Source: Oscillospiraceae bacterium (GTDB lineage: Bacteria > Bacillota > Clostridia > Oscillospirales > Ruminococcaceae). Taken from it: 64,000 bases of DNA. Below, piece by piece: positions 16,419-25,975 of the stretch (the stretch's first letter is position 1; each line of letters starts with the position of its first letter). The position numbers were made by a program, and so were the translations under genes. The DNA is taken from positions 124,001 to 188,000 of the forward strand of contig JAEDJD010000001.1 in NCBI GenBank assembly GCA_016296505.1, read 5' to 3'. The notes below the pieces were generated by a model, which saw only the letters and a list, made by a program, of their open reading frames with translations, did no database searches and was not told where the DNA came from.

Positions 16419-17453
16419 ATGGCTTCTATTACATTCAGAAACGGTGAAGTCCTGAGCGACTTCGGCAAACCTTATGTGGTTGCGGAAATGAATATGGGAC
16501 ATACCGGAAAAATGGAGCTAGCCAAGAAGATGGTGCTGGAAGCAAAGGAATGTGGCTGCGACTGCGTGAAATTTCAGTCGTGGTCGTCTAAGTCTCTGTA
16601 TTCCAAGGTTGTCTATGAAGGCAATCCCATTGCAAAGCGAATTGCGGATCGTTTTTCGCTTTCAGAGGAAAAGCTTCTGGAAGCGAAGCAGTATTGTGAT
16701 GAGATCGGCATCACTTTCTCCTCCACGCCTTATGATAAGAGCGAAGTCGATTATCTGGTGGATGTGTGCCAAGCGCCTTATATCAAGGTCGCGTCGATGG
16801 ACTTGAATAATTATCCTTTCCTTGCATATATTGCGTCCAAACAGGTGCCGATCGTACTCTCTACCGGTATGGCAGATATTGACGAGATCAGAAAAGCTGT
16901 TCAGACGATTTTTGATACGGGCAACAGACAGGTCTGTATTTTACACTGTGTTGCCGAATATCCGCCGGAGTTGGAATCCATCAACCTGAATAACATTCAT
17001 CTGCTCAGAAAAGAATTTCCGGAGTGCCCGATTGGTTTGTCGGATCATTCTCCGGGCGTCGAGGTATCTACGGCAGCCGTCGCATTGGGCGTATGTATGC
17101 TCGAAAAGCATTTTACACTGGATAAAACTGCGCGCGGCTGGGATAACGAAATGGCGATGGAGCCGGATGAAATGCGGCAGCTTGTGAATAATAGCAAAAA
17201 TGTGTATATCGCAATGGGCAGCTACGAAAAAACTGTCGGCGCCGGCGAATTGGAACAGCGGCAGCGTATCAGAAGAAGCGTTATTGCAACACGGGATATT
17301 GCTGCGGGAACAATTTTGACCGCGGATGATTTGGATTGTAAGCGTCCGGGTACGGGAATTCCGCCGGAACGGATGCACGCCTTGATCGGCAAGAAGATTC
17401 TTCGCGATATTACCGCAGACGAATTGATTCTCGATGATGATTTGGAAAGTTGA
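16419..17453 (+). CDS. NeuB-family PEP-dependent sialic-acid-type synthase
   Basis: This 344-residue protein has the two-domain layout of NeuB/SpsE: an N-terminal TIM barrel with AEMNMGHTGKMELAK, VKFQSW, YIKVASMDLNN, LSTGMA, LHCVAEYP, GLSDHSPG and EKHFTLDK, then a C-terminal SAF (antifreeze-like) domain from about residue 285. NeuB enzymes condense phosphoenolpyruvate with an aldose aldehyde to make nonulosonic acids. No NeuC-type epimerase or NeuA-type CMP transferase is present in the window, and a set of aldehyde-making genes lies immediately upstream, so the acceptor may be non-standard. A GAGGG ribosome site lies about nine bases before the ATG. Confidence 0.92.
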   Translation: MASITFRNGEVLSDFGKPYVVAEMNMGHTGKMELAKKMVLEAKECGCDCVKFQSWSSKSLYSKVVYEGNPIAKRIADRFSLSEEKLLEAKQYCDEIGITFSSTPYDKSEVDYLVDVCQAPYIKVASMDLNNYPFLAYIASKQVPIVLSTGMADIDEIRKAVQTIFDTGNRQVCILHCVAEYPPELESINLNNIHLLRKEFPECPIGLSDHSPGVEVSTAAVALGVCMLEKHFTLDKTARGWDNEMAMEPDEMRQLVNNSKNVYIAMGSYEKTVGAGELEQRQRIRRSVIATRDIAAGTILTADDLDCKRPGTGIPPERMHALIGKKILRDITADELILDDDLES

Positions 17454-17465
17454 CAGGTATTTGTA

Positions 17466-18596
17466 ATGAATATATGGGTGATTGGAAAAGGAATCCCGAA
17501 AGAAAGCAACAATATGTACGGGAGTTTTGAGTTTGAACAGGCACAAATGCTCGCAAGACATGGCATAAAGGTTGTGTATATCGGATTGGATTTTCGCCCC
17601 ATTCACCGTTGGAGAAAATGGGGCACAAGCCGGTCAGAGCTTGGTGGGATGCCTGCTTATGAATTATGTCTGCCGATACGTCCGCTTCCATTCATCCAAA
17701 ACCGACTTGAATTTCTGTTCTGTAAAAAGCTGTATGAGGAGATCGAAAAGGAACAGCAGACGCCGGATGTCATTCATGTACACTTTCCGGCGCTGCGCAG
17801 CTATCTTGTTCACGCATTATACCAGAAGAAGGGCGTGAAGATTGTTGCAACAGAGCATTGGTCGCAGGTACAGAAAAAGGCGGTCTCAAAGCAGTATTTC
17901 GATAATCTTTGCTGGTTCGCGCGCAATGCCGACGCATTTGCCTGCGTTGGTGAACCGCTGAAACAGAGCATCAAGGAATTGACGAAGACGGAAAAGCCGA
18001 TCATGGTAATACCGAATATTATCAATGAGAATTTCCAATACAGCAAGGCGGCTGAAGACGGCAAGTATAAACTGCTTGGAGTTGGCAGACTTGTAAAGGG
18101 AAAGCGGTTCGACCTGATGATATCCGCTTTCTCGAAGGCTTATGCGGATAACCCGAATGTGACGCTCAAGCTCGTTGGCGGCGGCGAGGAATATGATCGG
18201 TTATCAAAACAAATCAAGGAATGCAAGCTGGAGGATCGTGTGATTCTGACTGGCGTGAAAACGAGAGAAGAAACCGCGAAAGAAGTAGCGCAGTGTGATG
18301 CGCTCATATGTGCAAGTAATTTTGAGACCTTCGGCGTTCCGGTCATTGAAGCATGGGCTTGCGGAAAACCGGTAATCGGAACGGACGCACTTGGATTTCT
18401 GGAGTATATGGACGATCGGCTCGGCTGCATTGTTGCGGCAAACGATGAAAAACAAATGATAGACGCGATGCGGCAGCTGTACGATAAACGTGATACCTTT
18501 GATGGAACGTGGATTTCAGAGTTTGCTTTTGAAAATTTTGGAGAAGACGCGGTAATTGCAAGAATCTGCGCCCTATATGATCAAATTACGCAATAA
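17466..18596 (+). CDS. GT4-type glycosyltransferase
   Basis: This 376-residue GT-B fold retaining glycosyltransferase has VGRLVKGKRFDLMISAF at the start of the C-terminal domain and the donor-binding motif FETFGVPVIEAWACGKPV, the Glu-x7-Glu pair of the GT4 family. It has no signal peptide or membrane span and acts on the cytoplasmic face, adding one sugar to the lipid-linked repeat unit. It starts 12 bases after the NeuB-like gene with a weak ribosome site. The donor and the linkage cannot be predicted from sequence. Confidence 0.92.
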   Translation: MNIWVIGKGIPKESNNMYGSFEFEQAQMLARHGIKVVYIGLDFRPIHRWRKWGTSRSELGGMPAYELCLPIRPLPFIQNRLEFLFCKKLYEEIEKEQQTPDVIHVHFPALRSYLVHALYQKKGVKIVATEHWSQVQKKAVSKQYFDNLCWFARNADAFACVGEPLKQSIKELTKTEKPIMVIPNIINENFQYSKAAEDGKYKLLGVGRLVKGKRFDLMISAFSKAYADNPNVTLKLVGGGEEYDRLSKQIKECKLEDRVILTGVKTREETAKEVAQCDALICASNFETFGVPVIEAWACGKPVIGTDALGFLEYMDDRLGCIVAANDEKQMIDAMRQLYDKRDTFDGTWISEFAFENFGEDAVIARICALYDQITQ

Positions 18597-18631
18597 GCGT
18601 TGGCTGTTCGTAGAATGCAAAGGAGAAACGT

Positions 18632-19657
18632 ATGTATTTAAGCGCTATTATTCCATGCTATAATATTGACAAAAAACTAATAGAGCGATGCATTGCCAGC
18701 ATTCTGAAACAGACGTATTCTGATTACGAGATTATCATGGTGGACGATGGCAGCGACGCGATACATGGTGAGTTTTTGACGGACGCTGCACAGCTTGATT
18801 CTCGGATTCGTTTGATTCGGCAGGAAAACCGTGGCGTGTCTGCCGCCAGAAACACGGGCGTAACACAGGCGGCTGGCGAATATATTACATTTATAGACGC
18901 GGACGACGTATTGACAGCTTCTTTTTTTGAAGAAGCTGTATCAACAGCTAAAACCTGTGCTGCGGATATCGTTATGGGAATGAATCGAACGACGTATAGT
19001 ATGGATACGGAGCCGTCAGAGACGGATTGCAGTCACAAAGTACGCGTGTTTGAACACGATCAGATAAAAGACATTAAAAAATGGATGCTGGGCAGAGTGT
19101 ATGGGCATTTAGAAGGTACATATCTGGGACAGGGCCCATGGAATCGCTTGATCCGGCGGCAGTTGGCAATTGATACATTGTTTGATGAAAGATTCCCGAT
19201 CGGAGAGGATATCGTGTGGAATCTGCAATTGCTGAAAAAAGCAGACAAGGTATGTATTGTCGACAGCGTTTGGTATATCTACTATGTCAATCCAACATCG
19301 TCTTCCAGAAAATATAGAGAGAATGCAATCAAAGAATCATGTGATAGCCTTGAAGAAATTGCAAAGCATCTGGATTTAGACGACGATGAACAGTATGTAT
19401 CGTATTGTTACAGATGTTGGGGTGATTTGAAAAGAATCTATCATTGTTATTTATGCTATCAGGGTAAAAACGCAGCAAAGCAAAAGAAGGATTTATTCAA
19501 TCATGCGCCATGGAATGTGTTAAGCAGTAAAAGGTTTAAAAAGCTCTGCGATTTCAAACATTGCTTTATGCGATACTTATATGTTACTCGTCTGGTATTT
19601 GTATTTTATCGCAGTAAGCGTATGATCGGACAAGTGCTTCACAAAAGTAAAAGTTAA
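18632..19657 (+). CDS. GT2-type glycosyltransferase
   Basis: This 341-residue GT-A fold inverting glycosyltransferase opens with SAIIPCYNID and has the nucleotide-binding DDGS, the segment NRGVSAARNTG and the metal-binding DxD motif DADD at about residue 90. An AAAGGAG site six bases before the ATG fixes the start. It is one of three GT2 enzymes in the operon and probably adds a specific residue of the repeat unit. The C-terminus is basic, which suits membrane association. From here to about 27 kb the DNA looks more AT-rich than the genes around it, by eye. Confidence 0.9.
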   Translation: MYLSAIIPCYNIDKKLIERCIASILKQTYSDYEIIMVDDGSDAIHGEFLTDAAQLDSRIRLIRQENRGVSAARNTGVTQAAGEYITFIDADDVLTASFFEEAVSTAKTCAADIVMGMNRTTYSMDTEPSETDCSHKVRVFEHDQIKDIKKWMLGRVYGHLEGTYLGQGPWNRLIRRQLAIDTLFDERFPIGEDIVWNLQLLKKADKVCIVDSVWYIYYVNPTSSSRKYRENAIKESCDSLEEIAKHLDLDDDEQYVSYCYRCWGDLKRIYHCYLCYQGKNAAKQKKDLFNHAPWNVLSSKRFKKLCDFKHCFMRYLYVTRLVFVFYRSKRMIGQVLHKSKS

Positions 19658-19776
19658 TATTTTTGGCTGCGCAAAATGCTGAATCAGCATTTCAAAGATA
19701 CGTATTTGATGGATTTACGTGAATGCTCCTATTGCTGATTGTATAAGGGCGTTGGAGAAATGGAGACTGATAAGTA

Positions 19777-21156
19777 ATGCGAGGTTTTCAGATAAGAGTA
19801 AAACCACAGTTTACATTTGAACTGAAACTCATAAAATATCTGCGACGATTTCAGATTCGAATTACGCCGCAGACAATCCTTGATTCTTCGTTGATATGTT
19901 ATATCTGTTGGAATGTTGTCAGAGTGGTGATATATCGCCTGATCAGAATGGAGAATTTGGCGTATGGAATCACGTATTTTTTGATATACGCACTGTTGGC
20001 AATATATTTGGTGTGGTCGAGGCGCAAACTGACAAAAGAATCTGTGATGATTCTTTTAGGGATGGCGGCATATTTATGGATCACCTGTCTGCTGCATCCA
20101 GAGTATCATGCACTGTTTTTTGAAGAGGGCAAGATTACTTTGAGCGATCAGATTATCACCAAGCAGATATTTACGTTTACATCGGGCGTTTCGATCCTGC
20201 CAATTATCTGTTTATATAAACGCTCAGATGATTTCATGCGTACAGTGACATTTGCATATTTTGTGAAGGCTTTGTTTTCAATTATGCTGCATTTCACAGG
20301 CAATTTTGAGACGATGCGGAGTTCAATCACATCCAGTGACTCGTATAGTATGTCTATGGGATATGCGTCATTGATACCGATGTTGATTATGGGATATGGC
20401 TTCATTCGCAGTACGGATGTCGCACAGCGCATAGTTTATTTAGTAACGGCAGTCGCTATGCTGTGGATGGTTTTGATATCCGGTACAAGAGGCGCGATTC
20501 TGTGCATCATCATATTTGGCTTTATGTACTTGATGTACGGCATTAACTATCAGTTCAAGACGCTTGCAAAATTCGGCATATTAGCCGCTGCACTGCTGCT
20601 TGCATATTTATGTTTGTATTCAACACTGCTGTATGATATCGGTACATTCCTGTCGAATTTAGGAATCACCTCCCGTTCGATCAACGCATTGCTGAACGGA
20701 GAGATCTCGAATGACAACGGCAGAAGCGGTTTGCAGGAAAAAGCACTCTCGCTGATCGCCGAGGGCGGACCGTTTGGCACCGGATTTTGTTCCTCAAGAT
20801 ATCATTATGCCGGCGCATATCCGCACAATATATTTCTTGAAATCCTGATAGATATGGGATATGTCGGCGGCAGTATATTTATTTTGCTGCTTGCAATCGG
20901 TTTGATTCGATTCTTTGTCACAGTGAAAGACTATCATTGGCGGGTTCTTTTTATCATATTTTTCTCCTGTGCGGCTGGAAGACTGATGGTTTCATCATCA
21001 TTCTGGATGGAACCCTTTTTCTGGCAAGCTGTTGCGATTGGAATTGCGGCTGTGCAATGGCAGAAGAACGATGATATTGCCGACAATCGACTCCAGTTGT
21101 CAAGTTTTATCAACAAGATAAGCGAGAAATATTTTGGTATAACGATGCAGCGCTGA
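19777..21156 (+). CDS. Wzy-type polysaccharide polymerase
   Basis: This 459-residue polytopic membrane protein has about ten predicted spans, a large loop in its second half and the O-antigen ligase/polymerase pattern (SGTRGAILCIIIFG then GTGFCSSRYHYAGAYPHNIFLEILID with the conserved PHN-x-x-L-E motif). In Wzx/Wzy systems this enzyme joins lipid-linked repeat units on the outer face of the membrane. Sequence conservation of Wzy is low, so the call rests on topology, the PHN motif and its place beside Wzx. The N-terminus contains a partial duplication, FQIRVKPQ near residue 4 and FQIRITPQ near residue 29. Confidence 0.82.
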   Translation: MRGFQIRVKPQFTFELKLIKYLRRFQIRITPQTILDSSLICYICWNVVRVVIYRLIRMENLAYGITYFLIYALLAIYLVWSRRKLTKESVMILLGMAAYLWITCLLHPEYHALFFEEGKITLSDQIITKQIFTFTSGVSILPIICLYKRSDDFMRTVTFAYFVKALFSIMLHFTGNFETMRSSITSSDSYSMSMGYASLIPMLIMGYGFIRSTDVAQRIVYLVTAVAMLWMVLISGTRGAILCIIIFGFMYLMYGINYQFKTLAKFGILAAALLLAYLCLYSTLLYDIGTFLSNLGITSRSINALLNGEISNDNGRSGLQEKALSLIAEGGPFGTGFCSSRYHYAGAYPHNIFLEILIDMGYVGGSIFILLLAIGLIRFFVTVKDYHWRVLFIIFFSCAAGRLMVSSSFWMEPFFWQAVAIGIAAVQWQKNDDIADNRLQLSSFINKISEKYFGITMQR

Positions 21157-21220
21157 TATGCGATGGATTCGAGACTTGTAGAGAGCGATGCTGCTCAATA
21201 TAAATGTGTGGAGGTAATCC

Positions 21221-22240
21221 GTGAATCTGGTTAGTATTATTATGCCTGTATATAACATGGCGGATTCATTAGAAAAATCTATCGAGTCTGTTTTGAAACA
21301 GGATTATGAAAATATAGAAGTGATTCTGGTAGATGATGGCTCGACGGATCATACGCTTGAAATTTGTAATCGAATCGCCGCCGATGATAACCGCGTTAAA
21401 GTGATTCATACGGAAAATCAAGGCTCTGGCCCAGCCAGAAACGAGGGCATTCGTGCTGCCAAGGGTGACTATCTTTATTTTCCGGATGCGGATGACTATT
21501 TGTATCCGCATACGATTTCTACCTTGGTAAAAGCGATTACGGAAGATGATTATGACCTTGTGGTATTCGGCTATCGCGTCGAAACACACGACGGCGCTTT
21601 GGTGAGTGAAAAGACCTTCGATGCGTTTCATAAATCCGGTAAGGAAATACGTGCAGATTACAGTGACTATATTGGCATGGCACAGAAATACGGTATTCAG
21701 GGCGCGCCTTGGAATAAGTTTTTCCGAGCAGATGTCGTTCACAAGTATTCCCTGCAATTTCCTCCGCTGAGACGACATCAGGATGAGGGATTTATTTCCA
21801 GATATGTGAATTACTGCGAGCACGTAAGATTCATTTCGGATGTGTTGTATATCTATTATCAGAATACCATTACGATGGAATGGAAAAAATATCCGGTTGA
21901 TTATAAGGACGCTGTCATGGGTCTGAACCAGATTTGGCAGGAAACCATCTGTACATGGAACAAGGAAGATCACGCGACGCATCTTCTTGTGAAAAAAATG
22001 ATATATACGAAACTGATGAAGGCGTTGGAATTTTCCTTTTCTCCCAAAATGAAGATGAATTTTGGGGAGAGACGCAAATGGATCAAACAGCTCTGCATTG
22101 ACGCCCAAATAGAAGAATATCCGGTTGAAGCGACTGCAAGCCGATATCAGCGATTTGTGTTATTTGGAATCAAAACACATTTATATACCTTGGTGATGGC
22201 AACCTTATATATGGGATTCCTGAGAAAAAGCAAAACTTGA
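21221..22240 (+). CDS. GT2-type glycosyltransferase, GTG start
   Basis: This 339-residue GT2 enzyme opens with NLVSIIMPVYNM and contains VDDGSTDHT, NQGSGPARNEG and the DxD-like motif DADDYLYP. The start is a GTG at 21221, preceded at six bases by a perfect GGAGG site, and no ATG is available nearby. It adds a sugar to the lipid-linked repeat unit in the cytoplasm. It resembles the 18.6-kb GT2 in overall plan but not closely enough to be a recent duplicate by eye. Confidence 0.9.
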   Translation: MNLVSIIMPVYNMADSLEKSIESVLKQDYENIEVILVDDGSTDHTLEICNRIAADDNRVKVIHTENQGSGPARNEGIRAAKGDYLYFPDADDYLYPHTISTLVKAITEDDYDLVVFGYRVETHDGALVSEKTFDAFHKSGKEIRADYSDYIGMAQKYGIQGAPWNKFFRADVVHKYSLQFPPLRRHQDEGFISRYVNYCEHVRFISDVLYIYYQNTITMEWKKYPVDYKDAVMGLNQIWQETICTWNKEDHATHLLVKKMIYTKLMKALEFSFSPKMKMNFGERRKWIKQLCIDAQIEEYPVEATASRYQRFVLFGIKTHLYTLVMATLYMGFLRKSKT

Positions 22241-22387
22241 GAGAAATAAAATGTACGGATGATGGATTCAGAAAATATCGTACAGAGCAGCAGATGCAGA
22301 CGCAGTAGCCGTCGGGGCGGTTTGGCGCGCGATTGGCTGGAACATCATGCGTAATAGTATTATGAGTATGCGAAAGGAAAATTGCAA

Positions 22388-23335
22388 ATGGGTGAGCAGC
22401 CAATTCAGGTATCTGTGATGTGTGCAGTGTATAATCATGAAAAATATGTCAGAAAGGCATTGCAAAGCTTTGTAGACCAGAAAACTAATTTTCGGTTTGA
22501 AGTTTTGGTTCACGATGATGCTTCTACAGACGGCAGTGCTGCGATTATAAAAGAGTATGAGGAAAAATATCCGGATATCATTAAGCCCATATATCAGACG
22601 GTCAATCAGTATTCACAAGGCGTAAGTATTGGAAAGACATTTCAGCTCCCCAGAGCGCAAGGAAAGTACATCGCCTTTTGCGAAGGAGATGATTATTGGA
22701 CGGATCCCAATAAATTGCAAGAACAGTTTGATTTTATGGAAACGCATGAAGACTATGTGCTGGTAGCGCATGGAAGTGACATCGTGGATGAAAACGGTAC
22801 TTATATCTCGGAATTTTCAAAAATCACAAAAACGGATTATGAAAAAGGACAACTGATTGAAGATATCAACGCATTTCAGACTGCATCCATGTTTTATCGG
22901 AAAACGATGTGGGAAAAGAATTTTGACTTTCTGAATACAGTGAGTATGTTTGATTATGTGACGAAGTCGGTCTTGTCAACAGAGGGCAAGATACACATCA
23001 TCCCTAAAATTATGTCGGCGTATCGAAAAGGCTCGCTTGGTTCTTGGACGCAGCGCGTTGCGCAGAAATCTGATCAGCACATGAAGCATCTGGTGAATAG
23101 CATTGAATTTTATAAGAAGCTGGATGCGTATCGCAATTATGAGTTTCGTGATATTATCGCTTTAGAAATCAAACGACGCGAATATATGTATTTGATGTTG
23201 GATCGGTCTGCCGAATCGTCACGCAAGATACTGCGTGAACATCGGGATAAGTTTAAACAGCTTCATCTGTTGGGTAAAATTTCGATATTGCTGTCTGCAA
23301 CAGGATTGTATAAACCGAAAAAGGAGAAATCATGA
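22388..23335 (+). CDS. GT2-type glycosyltransferase
   Basis: This 315-residue GT-A enzyme has QVSVMCAVYNHEKYVRKAL, VHDDASTDGS, the segment GVSIGKTFQLPRAQGKY and the acidic motif CEGDDYWTD, the form found in Clostridium-type capsule GT2 enzymes. The ATG at 22388 lies nine bases after AAAGGA. Its stop overlaps the flippase start by four bases, so the two are coupled. A 147-base gap upstream has no gene; a short ATG-TGA frame there is not credible. Confidence 0.9.
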   Translation: MGEQPIQVSVMCAVYNHEKYVRKALQSFVDQKTNFRFEVLVHDDASTDGSAAIIKEYEEKYPDIIKPIYQTVNQYSQGVSIGKTFQLPRAQGKYIAFCEGDDYWTDPNKLQEQFDFMETHEDYVLVAHGSDIVDENGTYISEFSKITKTDYEKGQLIEDINAFQTASMFYRKTMWEKNFDFLNTVSMFDYVTKSVLSTEGKIHIIPKIMSAYRKGSLGSWTQRVAQKSDQHMKHLVNSIEFYKKLDAYRNYEFRDIIALEIKRREYMYLMLDRSAESSRKILREHRDKFKQLHLLGKISILLSATGLYKPKKEKS

Positions 23336-24780
23336 GCAGTAATTCTAAAACTTTATCGAATTTCATGTGGCGCTTTTTTGAACGCTGCGGTGCACAGTTG
23401 GTCTCCTTTATTGTTTCGATCATCCTTGGCAGATTACTCGCGCCTGATTTCTACGGTACCATCGCTTTGGTGACCGTATTCACTTCTATCATGCAGGTAT
23501 TTGTAGACAGCGGCATGGGCAATGCGCTCATTCAAAAGAAAAATGCAGATGATCTGGATTTTTCTTCTGTTTTCTATTTTAATATTGTCGTATGCATATT
23601 TCTATATCTCTGTATGTTTTTTGCAGCGCCACTGATTGCACATTTTTATAATGACATAGAATTGGTTCCGATCATCCGTGTTTTGAGTTTAACATTGGTC
23701 GTATCCGGTGTAAAAAATGTACAGCAGGCATATGTATCGCGAAATCTGCTTTTCAAAAAGTTTTTCTATGTGACGCTTGGCGGTTCCATCACAGCAGCGA
23801 TTGTCGGTATTACAATGGCATACGCAGGATATGGCGTATGGGCGCTGGTTGCACAGCAGTTGGTCAATGTCACGATGAGCACAATCATTCTTTGGTTTAC
23901 CGTGAAATGGCGTCCTCAACGGGCATTTTCGTTCAGCAGACTGAAATCCTTGTTTTCCTTTGGCTGGAAATTGCTTGCCTCTGCGCTGATTGATACGGTG
24001 TACAATGATATTCGTCAGTTGATTATCGGCAAGCTGTATTCTGAATCCGATCTGGCGTTTTACAATCGCGGGCGTCAGTTCCCAAATCTGGTTGTTACCA
24101 ATATCAATACGTCTATTGACAGCGTGCTGCTCCCGACGATGTCGAAGGAGCAGGATGATCCGGCAAGAATCAAATCCATGACAAGACGCGCCATCCGTAC
24201 AAGTACATATATTATGGCGCCGATGATGACTGGTCTTGCCGTATGCGCGGAACCGCTGATTCGACTTTTACTTACGGAAAAATGGCTTGGATGCGTCGTG
24301 TTTTTGCGAATTTTTTGTGTGTCATATCTCTTCTATCCGATTCATACGTCCAATCTGAATGCAATCAAAGCGATGGGTCGAAGCGATCTGTTTCTGAAAA
24401 TGGAAATCATGAAGAAGCTCCTTGGAATGATATTTGTTGTTTCTACCATGTTTATTAGTGTAGAGGCAATGGCGTACAGTTTGCTGATTAATACATTGTT
24501 TAGTACGATGATCAACTCTTTTCCAAATAAAAAGCTGCTTCAATACAGTTGGTTTGAACAGATGAAGGATATTCTTCCGAATATCGGTCTTGCTCTTTTG
24601 ATGGGCGTTCCAGTGTTGTTGATGCAGTACTTGCCGCTGCCAACGATTGTTGTGTTAATACTTCAGGTCATAGCTGGCGCAGCGATATATATTGGTCTAT
24701 CCGCGCTGTTAAAGCTTGAAATATTTACATATCTGTTGAATCTGGTGAAAGACTTTATGAAGAAGAAAAAATCTGTATGA
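23332..24780 (+). CDS. wzx: Wzx-type lipid-linked oligosaccharide flippase
   Basis: This 482-residue membrane protein has about 12-14 predicted spans and belongs to the polysaccharide branch of the MOP superfamily: SNFMWRFFERCGAQLVSFIVSIILGRLL at the start is the typical first helix, and the FGWKLLASALIDTVYNDIRQLIIGKLY and FYNRGRQFPNLV segments are characteristic of the family. It should move undecaprenyl-diphosphate-linked repeat units across the membrane for the Wzy polymerase encoded 2 kb upstream. The tail is basic (KKKKS). Confidence 0.92.
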   Translation: MSSNSKTLSNFMWRFFERCGAQLVSFIVSIILGRLLAPDFYGTIALVTVFTSIMQVFVDSGMGNALIQKKNADDLDFSSVFYFNIVVCIFLYLCMFFAAPLIAHFYNDIELVPIIRVLSLTLVVSGVKNVQQAYVSRNLLFKKFFYVTLGGSITAAIVGITMAYAGYGVWALVAQQLVNVTMSTIILWFTVKWRPQRAFSFSRLKSLFSFGWKLLASALIDTVYNDIRQLIIGKLYSESDLAFYNRGRQFPNLVVTNINTSIDSVLLPTMSKEQDDPARIKSMTRRAIRTSTYIMAPMMTGLAVCAEPLIRLLLTEKWLGCVVFLRIFCVSYLFYPIHTSNLNAIKAMGRSDLFLKMEIMKKLLGMIFVVSTMFISVEAMAYSLLINTLFSTMINSFPNKKLLQYSWFEQMKDILPNIGLALLMGVPVLLMQYLPLPTIVVLILQVIAGAAIYIGLSALLKLEIFTYLLNLVKDFMKKKKSV

Positions 24781-24862
24781 TACCATATTGTATCGCAGAG
24801 ATATATCATCTTGCGGCATGGACCGCTTGCTTAATATCTGGGTGTGTAATGGAGTATTGAGT

Positions 24863-25975
24863 ATGAAAAAAACAATCAACGTAACCCGTTCCTCCATGCC
24901 CTCCTACGAGGAATATTGCGAGGAAATTAAAGAATTATGGGATAGCCGTTGGCTGACGAATATGGGTGCAAAGCATCAGCAGCTTCAATCTGAACTGGAA
25001 AAAAAGCTTTCTGTTCCCCATGTGACTTTGTATACGAACGGACATCTGGCATTGGAGGCGGTTCTGCAGGCGATGAATCTGCCTGCGGGCGGTGAAGTGA
25101 TTACGACACCGTTTACGTTTGCTTCCACGACGCACGCGATTGTCAGAAGCGGTCTGACACCGGTGTTCTGTGATGTGAACGATATCGACTACACGATGGA
25201 TGTCACGAAAATCGAAAAGCTGATTACGCCTAAAACGGTTGCAATCGTACCTGTTCATGTGTATGGCAATATCTGCGATGTGGATGCAATTCAGCAGATT
25301 GCGGAAGCCCATGGTTTGAAAGTCGTTTACGACGCAGCCCATGCGTTTGGCGCGTTCTATCGCGATCAGAGTGCCGCCTGCTTCGGCGACGCGTCTATGT
25401 TTAGTTTCCATGCGACAAAGGTGTTCAATACCATTGAGGGCGGCGCTGTTTGCTATCATGATGATACGCTTGTGAAGAAATTGGATGATCAGAAAAATTT
25501 CGGAATGAGTAATGCGGAATATATTCCTTATGTTGGATATAACGCCAAGATGAACGAATTTCAGGCGGCAATGGGTATTTGCAATCTTCGCCATCTTGAT
25601 GCAGAAATTGCAAAGCGTAAAGCGGTTGTGGCGCAGTATCGTTCTCATTTATCAGGCATAAAGGGGATTAGGCTCTGTCCGGAACAGCCAGAGGTGATAT
25701 CCAATTATGCATATTTTCCGGTTGTATTTGAGGAAGCTTTCGGCGCGGACAGAGACGCAGTCTGTGCAGCGCTCGGTGCAGAGGGCGTCGGTGCGAGAAA
25801 GTATTTCTATCCATTGACCAATACATTTGACTGTTTCCACGGTGCTTATGATGTCAATCAGACTCCGGTTGCTCTGCAAATCAGCGAGCGCGTGCTGACG
25901 TTACCGTTGTATGCTGATCTCAGTATGGAAGATGTCGATAGAATCTGCGATGTGATTCTGAGGTGTCAGAAATGA
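24863..25975 (+). CDS. VioA-like dTDP-4-keto-6-deoxyhexose aminotransferase
   Basis: This 370-residue DegT/DnrJ/EryC1 PLP enzyme has EVITTPFTFASTTHAIV, VPVHVYGNICDVDAI, the aspartate in VYDAAHAFGAF and the PLP lysine K186 in SFHATKVFNTIEGG. That last motif and the overall order are typical of VioA/FdtB-type enzymes, which aminate dTDP-4-keto-6-deoxyglucose to dTDP-4-amino-4,6-dideoxyglucose or an isomer. RfbA and RfbB, which make that substrate, follow two genes later, and RfbC/RfbD for rhamnose are absent from the window. The ATG at 24863 has a GGAG site; the frame is open to 24788. It is clearly distinct from the EpsN-type enzyme at 8.1 kb. Confidence 0.85.
   Translation: MKKTINVTRSSMPSYEEYCEEIKELWDSRWLTNMGAKHQQLQSELEKKLSVPHVTLYTNGHLALEAVLQAMNLPAGGEVITTPFTFASTTHAIVRSGLTPVFCDVNDIDYTMDVTKIEKLITPKTVAIVPVHVYGNICDVDAIQQIAEAHGLKVVYDAAHAFGAFYRDQSAACFGDASMFSFHATKVFNTIEGGAVCYHDDTLVKKLDDQKNFGMSNAEYIPYVGYNAKMNEFQAAMGICNLRHLDAEIAKRKAVVAQYRSHLSGIKGIRLCPEQPEVISNYAYFPVVFEEAFGADRDAVCAALGAEGVGARKYFYPLTNTFDCFHGAYDVNQTPVALQISERVLTLPLYADLSMEDVDRICDVILRCQK

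Noticed and set aside
22241..22387. Gene remnant between two glycosyltransferase genes
   Set aside because: The short frame starting ATG TAC GGA is stopped at once and the rest has no recognisable similarity.
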